The notes under the pieces are model-generated. The model did no database searches, had not been told where the DNA came from, and worked only from the letters and a program-made list of their open reading frames with translations. A stretch of 64,000 bases of DNA from Zancudomyces culisetae (lineage: Eukaryota; Kickxellomycota; Harpellomycetes; Harpellales; Legeriomycetaceae): assembly GCA_001969505.1 (NCBI GenBank), contig LSSK01000009.1, positions 124,001 to 188,000 on the forward strand, read 5' to 3'. The translations under genes were made by a program, and so were the position numbers. This document shows, one piece after another, positions 56,315 to 64,000 of this stretch. Every line of letters begins with the position of its first letter. Positions within the stretch are counted from its first letter, which is position 1.

Positions 56315-58690
56315 ATGAACAAACAGGACATGATTCAATCAAAACTCGATGAATCGACACAGAATAGTGCGGAAAATGGTGCAGTAGAAGTAAAAGGAGA
56401 CAAAGATATCAAGCAAAATTCGGAGAGCCGGAGAGTGCTCTTTGTTAGAGGAATTCCGTTGGATGTAGAGGACAAAGAGTTGGAGGCGTTTTTCAGTGAG
56501 GCAGGGCCAATCAAGAAGTGTTTTATAGTAAGAGAAAAGGCACTTCGTGAACAGGAGACGGATGATATCTCAAAAAATAAGGCAGATATGGAATTAGATG
56601 AAGCAGCTAGCGGTGATAGTGATTCAGAAAGCATTGAAAGACTGAAAAAACTACAGAATCAAAAGAAAATGAGATTAAAGAAAAAGGAAGAGTCTGGGGA
56701 AAAGGAAGAAACTTTAAGAAAAAGTAAAGGATTTGGTTTTATTCATTTTGTGTTGGAAGAAGATGCACAAAGAGCGGTAAGAGAATATGGCTCCAGACCT
56801 TTTAGAGGAACAACATACTTAAAAGTGGAGCTTGCGCTCCGTAAAGGTGAAAGCATCATCACAGAAAAGATAAAGACGAATATAAAGGCTAGAGTGGATA
56901 AAAAAAAGGCAAAGGCAGAGGAGAAAAATAAAAAAAGCTTCGATTCTAAAAAGAAGCATTCAGAAAAACTCAATACAGTTATTATCAAGGGAATAAAAGC
57001 AGGAATAAGTGAAAAGGAACTAAGACACAAGGTTAGAAAGGCAGGAGAGGTACAACAAATACTATACAAGCCATTTGACAACAGTAAAGAGGGAAATGAT
57101 GTAAAAGATGCCAAAGCCAAAAAGGGCGAGGCTGTTGTAGTGTACAGTGATAATAGACATGCTAAGAGGGCGATCGAAATGTTTAATAACCATGTATATA
57201 AAGGGGAGGTGATCACTATAGAACTCAAGAAGCCTGAAAACAATAAAAATGCGAGATTGATTATAAGAAATCTTCCATTTAAATTTAGAGAAAAAGATAT
57301 CCTACGAGAGTTTGGTAGATATGGAAAGGTAGAGCATGTCGACTTGGGGAGAAAATATGTCGGTGGGCCTCTAAAGGGATATGCTTTTGTTCAAATGGAC
57401 GGCGTTGAAGCGGCAAAGGCTGCACTGGAGAATATTAACGGTAAAGAATACTTGGAAAGGGTGGTTGCGGTAGATTGGGCGATTCCTAAAGATGAATTTG
57501 AAAAAATCAAAAATGAAAGCAGTGTAAATGACAACAACGATGAAGAAGACGAAGAGAAAGACGAAAATGAGGAGGATGGTGAAGAGGACCAAGAGGAAGG
57601 AAGTGAAGAAGAAGATGAAGAAGAAGAGAAGGAAGAGGAGAAGGAAAATCAGCGAGATGATGATGCAGAGATACAAAAGAGTACTCTATTTATAAAGAAT
57701 GTATCATATACTACTGAAGAGGACGAGTTATATGAAAAGTTTAGGGAGTTTGGAAAAATAAGATATGTTAGATTGGTTGTCGATAGAATAACTAACAAAC
57801 CAAGAGGAACAGCTTTTGTAAGCTTTTGGGATTTACAGGACGCCAAAAACTGCTACGAAGCCGCCAAAAAAGCATTCGAAATAACCCAAAAAAGCACTGG
57901 TGATGTTGCTCAAAACAATGCTGAGAACTCAGTTTTGATAACTGAAGCACCCAAGTCGTTGGAGCCAGTGTCCAAATTTGTTGTTGGTAATAGACAGTTG
58001 ATGGTGGAGTGGGCTGTTAGCAGAGAGCAAGCTCAGGAAATCCAAGAAAAAAGAGCCGCCACTAACATCGATAAAAGGAATCTATACCTGCTAAAGGAAG
58101 GTGTCATTTTCCCTTCAGAGTCAGGCGAAAACCAATCAGACATTTCTTCTGAGTTGTTGGACACGAATCTAAAAAACTATGGCAAACGAAAAGCCCAACT
58201 TACCAAGAATCCAAATCTTTTTGTTTCAAAAACCAGACTCTGCATTCGCAATATCCCCCCAAGCGCATCACAACAATCTCTAAAACAAGTTGCTATGTCG
58301 TCAATTGACAAGTTTAAGGCAAATGTTCGGGCTGGAAAGGTTTTGGATCTTACCTCAGAGGAAAAAATCACCGGGAACTGGTCCAAAAGACCAAAGATTG
58401 TACAAGCTAAGCTTATTTTATCAAGCAAATCCAAGCCTGGATATGCCTTTGTTGAATTTGCTGAGCACTCTCATGCTCTTGCTTGTCTACGCTATCTGAA
58501 TTTCCTCCCCACTAAGCTGGCCTTCAACACCGATTCCTCTTCAAGCAAAATGTTGTTTGTTGAGTTTGCAATCGAAAACAACTTGATTTTGTTGAAACGT
58601 AAACGTCGAATCACCGCTGCCTCTGAACCATCCACAGACGAGAACCGTATCCCTTTGTCTGAAGCCCCTCGTAAAAGATTTAAGCGATAG
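56315..58690 (+). CDS. NOP4: Nop4/RBM28-type nucleolar RRM protein
   Basis: Nop4 (RBM28 in animals) is a nucleolar RNA-binding protein needed for 27S pre-rRNA processing and 60S subunit assembly. This 791-residue protein has RRM1 (RNP2 VLFVRGIP, RNP1 KGFGFIHF) split by a charged insertion, a divergent RRM2 (VIIKGIKAG), RRM3 (LIIRNLPF, KGYAFVQM), an acidic Glu/Asp region at about 400-450, RRM4 (LFIKNVSY, RGTAFVSF) and a C-terminal RRM (LCIRNIPP, GYAFVEFA). The stretches KRNLYLLKEG and KNPNLFVSKTRL match the Nop4 region between the last two RRMs, which separates it from Mrd1. It ends in a basic RKRFKR. No intron. RPB8 follows 355 bp downstream on the same strand. Confidence 0.9.
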   Translation: MNKQDMIQSKLDESTQNSAENGAVEVKGDKDIKQNSESRRVLFVRGIPLDVEDKELEAFFSEAGPIKKCFIVREKALREQETDDISKNKADMELDEAASGDSDSESIERLKKLQNQKKMRLKKKEESGEKEETLRKSKGFGFIHFVLEEDAQRAVREYGSRPFRGTTYLKVELALRKGESIITEKIKTNIKARVDKKKAKAEEKNKKSFDSKKKHSEKLNTVIIKGIKAGISEKELRHKVRKAGEVQQILYKPFDNSKEGNDVKDAKAKKGEAVVVYSDNRHAKRAIEMFNNHVYKGEVITIELKKPENNKNARLIIRNLPFKFREKDILREFGRYGKVEHVDLGRKYVGGPLKGYAFVQMDGVEAAKAALENINGKEYLERVVAVDWAIPKDEFEKIKNESSVNDNNDEEDEEKDENEEDGEEDQEEGSEEEDEEEEKEEEKENQRDDDAEIQKSTLFIKNVSYTTEEDELYEKFREFGKIRYVRLVVDRITNKPRGTAFVSFWDLQDAKNCYEAAKKAFEITQKSTGDVAQNNAENSVLITEAPKSLEPVSKFVVGNRQLMVEWAVSREQAQEIQEKRAATNIDKRNLYLLKEGVIFPSESGENQSDISSELLDTNLKNYGKRKAQLTKNPNLFVSKTRLCIRNIPPSASQQSLKQVAMSSIDKFKANVRAGKVLDLTSEEKITGNWSKRPKIVQAKLILSSKSKPGYAFVEFAEHSHALACLRYLNFLPTKLAFNTDSSSSKMLFVEFAIENNLILLKRKRRITAASEPSTDENRIPLSEAPRKRFKR

Positions 58691-59045
58691 ACATTTATTT
58701 TTTTTTCAGTTTTCTTTATTCTACCTTTACAACCAACAGCCTCTTACATCTCAGAGCTTCCTCCAATTTGGTTTTTTATTTTTTGTGGCCAAATCGTAAC
58801 TATGTTAGTATAATTAATAGCCAAAAAAAAATTTTTTTTAGTGTTTTTTTTTTTTCATTCGTGTTCTGCAATTCAAGAAAATAATCGCTGATTTATTGTG
58901 GTGCAAATAAAAAACCATGTTGTTGACCTGAAAAACACTTTCATCTAGTTAGCTGCCTTTTCTGTTTGTTTTAACTCGATCCTTATTCCTTATTCAATCT
59001 TGCTTTTCAATTGCAAATAACAACAAGCTTTAAATAGCCTCAACA
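58691..59045. other. NOP4-RPB8 intergenic region
   Basis: T-rich 3' flank of NOP4 and the short promoter of RPB8. Nothing else is seen. Confidence 0.7.
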
Positions 59046-59895
59046 ATGGAGAAAAACGATAACATTTTATTTTCCGATATATTCGAGGTAAAGGATGTAG
59101 ACAAGGACGGAAAAAAGTTTGATAGAGGTAAGATTTGCATATTTTAATTGGATTTAGCCAAATACCACTGCTCCTGTCCCTTCTTCATTTTCACTACCTC
59201 TCAATACGTTGTTGATTTAAACATTATCAATTGTGCTCAGAAGAGTAATTAGTGATGTATCTAATGGGCAATGAATAAAAAAAGAGGCCAAGTTCTGTAA
59301 ACTAATTCTGGAAACTTTCCTTATTTATAGTATCTAGGATCGATGCCAGATCTGACAACTACGATATGGAGCTGACTCTCGATATAAACTCTGAACTTTA
59401 TTCGTTGGGATACGGTGACAAATTTACCCTTTTGCTGGCCAGTACTCTCACACTTCCCTCTGCAGCATCCAACACTGCTTCATCCTACATGGGCTCAAAA
59501 TCCAGCGGTACTATCGCGGGTTCTTCAGGAATTGCATCCAATGCCGGAGCTAACAAGGCTGATGCTATGAACTGGAGAGCCATTGTCAATAATACAGTTC
59601 GGTCCATAGCCGATGATTTTGAGTATGTCATGTATGGTAAAATTTACCGCTATGACGATTCTGCAGGTACAAAAGTGTAAGCATCCCTTTTCACTATCTC
59701 TTTTTTCCCTTTTTTGGATAGTTTTTTCTTCGTTTATATAATGTATAGTATTAACTAAACCATATTTTTGTTTGTACAAAAAACAGATCAGCCTTGGCAT
59801 CTTTCGGCGGTCTGCAAATGCTACTAGAAGGCGATTACCGTCACCTACAAAATCTTCTTGTTGGAGAAAACATATATCTACTTGTAAAGAAATAA
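59046..59895 (+). CDS. RPB8: RNA polymerase I/II/III shared subunit Rpb8, three exons
   Basis: Rpb8 (ABC14.5) is a small OB-fold subunit common to all three nuclear RNA polymerases. Exons 59046-59127, 59331-59676 and 59787-59895 give 178 residues. Introns start GTAAGA and GTAAGC, with branch motifs AACTAATT and TTAACTAAA. Landmarks in order: LFSDIFEVKDVD, SRIDARSDNYDMELTLDIN, YSLGYGDKFTLLLASTL, FEYVMYGKIY, ASFGGLQMLLEGDYRHL, IYLLVKK. Orthologues are about 146-150 residues; the excess is a Ser/Gly/Ala/Asn-rich insertion of roughly 30 residues in the loop before FEYVMYG, which is disordered and variable in other eukaryotes. The last exon begins one base into the Val-Ser junction, which fixes the donor at AAAGT|GTAAGC. 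Confidence 0.93.
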
Positions 59896-60323
59896 GAGAC
59901 ATCAGAACTCACACCATGCCACAAAGTTTTCCTATATATTTTTGACGCTATTTTGACTCGCTTGCCCATACGCAGCCTCCTACTTTTTTACTTTTTTTTT
60001 TAAGTAAAGACTTCTATGACATACTCTTCTCACTTTTTACATTTCTTGTTTTCTTTTTGTGAATAGTATCAATGTAATATCACAAGTTTTATTATTACAG
60101 AATTTCTTTTTAGCACTTGCTACTATGGGACAACTAAAGTAAAAGAAAAAACAGCAGTTGAAATAATAAAGACTGCGTATATTTAATATAGCACTAACAG
60201 CTCAATAAGCAAGAGTAGTAGTGCCAATAGTAATGGTAATCTCAGGGTCACCTTCTGGTAACACAAAGAGGTGCGGTTAAACCAGAGATAAAAACCGTAC
60301 GCCTCTATCCTCTTGGTGCAGGG
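59896..60323. other. Convergent RPB8-CTR2 intergenic region
   Basis: The 3' ends of RPB8 (+) and CTR2 (-) face each other here. T-rich, with no further gene. Confidence 0.7.
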
Positions 60324-61109
60324 TTAATGACACGACAAGGTTTTATTTGGGTTGTACGTCTTGCTAGAAAAGATGAAGTATCCCACCATTGCTCCTAGTA
60401 TAACCGACGACATTATATATCCATTATAGGTCATAAAAACCAACATCAAGCAAAACGAATACTCCACAAACATCGCGTAAAATAGTGATTTTTTGATCCT
60501 CATTTTCATCGTGGTCCTATTTAATAGTTTGGTATTTAATGATTAGGCCGTTGATATCACACGGATTCAAAATTGTGGATTAACTCTAGATAAAATAGTT
60601 TAATATAATGCTATGAAAAGCCTTTAAGGTAAATGATAGATATATTGGCTAGCTACCTTGGTCGGATTCCAGTTATAAGTTCGTCGCCTTCCTCCTCATC
60701 AGATTGTGATGGTGGCATATACAGCACACGATTTCGTTTGCTCTCCCAATTCAAAACTAACCCTCTAACATACTCATATCCTATTGCTAGTAAAAATATA
60801 GCCACACAGGAAAAAAACATTTCTGTTGGAGAATTTATCCTCCAGCTTCTCACCAATATACACACATTTTTTGTCTCCCAATTGAGGACCATCTATTTGC
60901 AGACATAATATTAAAAATCTAGTTATTCTTGCTATTGAATGATGGAGATAACCCCCCCCCCCCGTGAATCTTGTTTATTTTCTCCACATTTACTCGAAAA
61001 AAGATAAAGGATGTGCGAAATGGCGCAAAGAAAATCAAGTATATGACAAAATTACATTCATTGAACACATCTGGTCGTGGTCATGACCATCATGATCGCT
61101 TAGAAACAT
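60324..61109 (-). CDS. CTR2: Ctr2-type copper transporter, three exons
   Basis: Ctr2 exports copper from the vacuole in yeast and works as a trimer. Exons 61056-61109, 60657-60892 and 60324-60516 give 160 residues. Exon 1 encodes a His/Asp-rich N-terminus ending in MCSMN; splicing to exon 2 builds the copper-binding Mets motif MCSMNM and then VLNWETKNVCILVRSW. TM1 is FFSCVAIFLLAIGYEYV. The cytosolic loop is charged (SDEEEGDE). TM2 carries the pore motif MLVFM (MxxxM) followed by TYNG; TM3 has GAMVG (GxxxG). The C-terminus is LSCH, as in S. cerevisiae Ctr2. Intron 2 has a CCTAATC branch motif; intron 1 contains a 12-G run. A TGAGTCA site lies 256 bp upstream. Confidence 0.9.
60952..60963. repeat. 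12-base C/G homopolymer in CTR2 intron 1
   Basis: C12 on the plus strand, G12 on the transcribed CTR2 RNA, within intron 1. Shows that long G/C homopolymers do occur in readable sequence of this genome. Confidence 0.85.
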
Positions 61110-62452
61110 TCTTTCGGGCAGTTTTTGCGTGTTTAGCCTTTAAATTCTTCTTTGTAGTATTTATCTGCTATTTTAAGCTTTTTTTTGAGAAATTCTCTTT
61201 TAAGGTTTTTTCAAGTACTTTTATAAGGTTGCTTTATTATTTGAAGTAAATATATTTCCCTGTTTTACGTAATTAATTCAAACCCAAAATCTCTATAAAA
61301 TCATAATAGTCAGAAGGCAAAGCTCAGCTACTTTCTTGATGGTTTCTGTTGAGAAAATTGGAGCTGAGTCATGTGCACTATCCATGTGACTTGGGCCGTT
61401 TACCACACTCTTCCTCCCCTCTTAAGAATGTCTGGGCTTTGATAAAGCAAACCTTCGGCCGCCTCGCTATTCTCTATTATCTTCACTAAAATGGACTTAC
61501 CGTAAACCCAAATATTAAGCAAAATGCTTATTTTTTTTTCTCAAACCTTCAATTTATTTCCTGTTTCAATTCGACCTTGCTGTTTGGAATGCTAAATGTA
61601 TAAAAACAATCATGCCCAATACAGGTTTTACAATGCTCCTTCTTTATTTGCTCCCTTTTTTGAAAAAACAAAACAATTGCATGATTTTGTTGGTAACTGA
61701 TACCGAACAAAAACTGGGAACCACAGAAACAAAATCGCTTTTCTCTGGTTGTGCTAGCCTTACATTTCCCAAGTCATTTTAGTTTGACTGTATTTTACAC
61801 TTAAAAAGCCTGTATTGCGCTTATACAGGACAACAATTACGGCAGTTTGTTGTGACTTTGCTTAGATTCATTTACACCATTGTCCAGTTTCAGGCAAATA
61901 CCTGCTTATTGTTAATTTTAGGACTTACTTCAAAGGATAAATGTGTTAGGACAAGTAAGCACTTATTTATTTATTTTCCATTGCTCTTGTCTCGTCAATC
62001 GGATCAATTTGCTGTGTACAGCCGTGGTATGTGCTTGAAAAAGATTATCGGTGCACATAGAACAACGAAATCTCAACGCTACGCCCTCCTCCCTCCTCCC
62101 TCTTTCATCACTCTCCTCTCTTTATTATTTTTGAAAAAAGCCGGTTATCGTTAAACACCAGCTGAAAGGTTTGATGGTTAACCTATCCATCCATTTCATT
62201 CATCTCATAATATGCTACAACTTCATGATAATCATCGTTTATTTAGTTGTGAGAATATTTTAGTGCTAAAAAAAAGAATTACAAAGCTAAATACAAAAAT
62301 ATTACATACAAGTAGCACGTTTCAGTCTACTACACGATGCTTTGTAAGATTTTAAACCATATCTGCTATTTACAACGCCTACGAGTATATATCCTTACAA
62401 CCTTTACAAGATCAAATAAACGGGTGCAAAAAGAAGGGTTGAGTGTAATTGT
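61110..62452. other. CTR2 upstream region
   Basis: About 1.3 kb with no supported gene. Open frames here begin at GTG rather than ATG. A TGAGTCA element lies at 61365-61371. Confidence 0.6.
61365..61371. promoter_or_regulatory. TGAGTCA (Gcn4/AP-1-type site)
   Basis: A perfect TGAGTCA heptamer 256 bp upstream of the CTR2 start. It is the consensus of yeast Gcn4 and related bZIP factors. A chance match is possible. Confidence 0.3.
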
Positions 62453-63938
62453 TTACATTTGAATTTGTGGGCGTTTTCCGACTCTTTCAGTCTTGATGTT
62501 GTCCCTAACGTTCAAAAGTCTAAGGGAATCAGTTGTACCTTTAACCCCATCCACGGTGTACTGTATACTTTTGCTGCTGAATGCATCATCATCGACACCT
62601 TCGCAATATTTGTAATTGCTGAAATAGTCAAAGAGCGTGTGGTCAATATAAGTTTTACTGTTATCCTCGGTAAAAATTACGCTGTTGTTTACTTCGCCGC
62701 CAATTGCACGCAACGTTGCCGGGTGTATTGTTGTGGCACTGTTGTTGGTGTTGTTAAAAATGCAATTTTTAGGGGAACTAATATAGGCTGACTCTTCTTT
62801 CCAATAGTACTCGGTATTTATGGCTGAAATCAGACTTCCTGCAACACTGGTGGCACTATTTCCACAAACATCTTTGCTTGTATACTTTTTATCAACACTT
62901 TTCTTGTCATTTTTTGCTTTTTTGTAAAACCGATCTAATATGCTAGTATGTTTACTACTCGAGACCTTTTTCCCTTGAGATGCAGAATGTGTGCTACCTG
63001 TACGCTTGCATTCAGTCCGACACTTGCTACACAGGTTGTTTTTTTCAATTTTGTCGAAGACCGATTTTTTGTCGAGAATGTTATTATGTTTCAGAATCTC
63101 AGTAATAGGATATCCCTTCTTTATTGCCATTAGCTCTATTTCACCCACTTCGGCTCCGTTATAAACCAGACTGCAATTATTCTGATCAATAGTTATGTAT
63201 TTTATATTTTTTGTAATACCATCTCCATCCTGGCTATTCTCGCAGTATGGATCCAAACTACCAATAAAATCTGAAGGCGGTCCTATGGTAACCTTTTTCC
63301 CCTTCTTTCGGGGGGCTAGATGCTCATCGTTGTTAGTTTTTTTGACCCCGCTTATCGTGTTTGTATACTGACACTTCAGAAAGCTTGTCAACCGCCTTAC
63401 AATTCGTGATTTTTTTCCTTTTTCTGGTTTATCATTTATTCTCGCCTGAATTTCCTGCGCTTCAATAGTTTTGTAATTACTGTTGAGTGGCAATTTGGAA
63501 AAATGTTTGGGGTCAAAGCAGGAATAGCTGTGTGACTTCATGTTTTGTGGGCTATTAAGGATATTTTCTGACACTACCCTCTAAAAAAAAAGATATATGG
63601 CAAACAATAAAGTTGTTAGTAATATAAATACATCTATAACCGCCTCCACTCTCAGGGTAGCAGAGTAGTAGAGATATATATGAAATAAATTATTTCTTGT
63701 ATAAATAGCCATTTTCCTTTTTGCTTCAAAAGAAACTTACCTTCTGCCTAGAGTTAGCGCCATATGCGAAGGTTTTTAATCTTCTATTACCAATATCTCT
63801 GCCATCATTCATCACAGTGTTGCATCCTCTCACATTTACCAGCCCCAAGACACTTTTGCTACCAACAAGCCTCTTTGGTCTGTCCCAGTGTGGTTTCTTT
63901 AAATAATGTAGTGTGTTTCCGTAATTTGGACTTTCCAT
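62453..63938 (-). CDS. Basic protein with a CRIB-like stretch, two exons, unrecognised
   Basis: Exon 1 is 63741-63938 (ends CAGAAG|GTAAGT). Exon 2 is 62453-63580. The 160-nt intron has a perfect TACTAAC branch site and a T9 pyrimidine tract. An in-frame TAG just upstream of the ATG fixes the start. The product is 441 residues: a basic, Asn/Ser/Lys-rich protein with no membrane segment. At about 160-175 KKVTIGPPSDFIGSLDP resembles the first half of a CRIB motif (I-S-x-P-x-x-F), which binds Cdc42/Rac in proteins such as Gic1/2 and PAKs. The H-x-x-H-V-G half is absent, so binding is doubtful. After it are YITIDQNNCSLVYNG and CSKCRTEC, a possible metal-binding Cys cluster. PAK-type proteins show a comparable pre-kinase layout, but no kinase follows. 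Function unknown. Confidence 0.7.
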
Positions 63939-64000
63939 TTTTTGCTAACACCTATTGTAGCAATCGTATTATTTGTACAGCATGGATGTATTTTGATGTA

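Noticed and set aside
61852-62154. 100-codon plus-strand frame upstream of CTR2
   Set aside because: It begins at GTG, is rich in Leu/Phe from AT bias, and shows no motif.
1-64000. CRISPR arrays, prophage, integrons or bacterial operons
   Set aside because: None present; the window is eukaryotic with introns and Pol III tRNA signals.

Overview
The window looks like nuclear DNA of an ascomycete yeast (Saccharomycotina-like). It is AT-rich and eukaryotic: long intergenic stretches, spliceosomal introns, tRNAs with eukaryotic identity elements, and orthologues of yeast housekeeping genes (LAA1, UBR1, NOP4, RPB8, ZIM17, CTR2, RSC7/NPL6). CTG codons fall on invariant leucines (both Leu of the His[10 protein letters not shown] motif, the GFSLGAN elbow of the hydrolase, the MEL of RPB8), so the code is standard and the CTG-Ser clade is unlikely. 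At least 15 introns can be placed in 8 of 15 protein genes. Many carry a CTAA(T/C) branch motif, with a perfect TACTAAC in one, but donors are relaxed. That intron load plus a filamentous-type MedA regulator suggests an early-branching, intron-retaining yeast lineage; the genus cannot be named from sequence alone.

Layout. 1-5 kb: a two-TM protein (-), an assembly gap flanked by poly-G, a two-nucleotide-spaced tRNA-Ala/tRNA-Lys pair (-) and a spliced aldose 1-epimerase (-). 5-9.6 kb: a gene-poor tract with a purine-rich plus strand leading to a PY-motif protein (+). 11.9-22.4 kb: a giant spliced LAA1/HEATR5 gene (-). 23.3-25 kb: a Ser/Thr-rich secreted or membrane protein (-) built on microsatellites. 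25.5-34.6 kb: a giant spliced UBR1 E3 ligase (-). 37.2-40.4 kb: a seven-exon bacterial-type mitochondrial HisRS and ZIM17 (both +, both probably mitochondrial). 42.7-45.5 kb: a spliced Medusa/MedA-type regulator (+). 48.1-51 kb: RSC7/NPL6 (+), convergent with an alpha/beta hydrolase (51.6-53.9 kb, -). 56.3-59.9 kb: NOP4 and a three-exon RPB8 (+). 60.3-61.1 kb: a three-exon CTR2 copper transporter (-). 62.5-63.9 kb: an unrecognised spliced basic protein with a CRIB-like stretch (-).

These are mostly unrelated housekeeping genes rather than one pathway. Functional links are limited to the HisRS-ZIM17 mitochondrial pair and to general gene expression (NOP4, RPB8, RSC7). The most unusual points are the bacterial-type HisRS with a GC-AG intron, the nearly fused tRNA pair, the MedA-type regulator, the large low-complexity inflation of LAA1, UBR1, RPB8 and the hydrolase, and the poly-G-bounded gap. 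I did not find a clear new multi-gene system.
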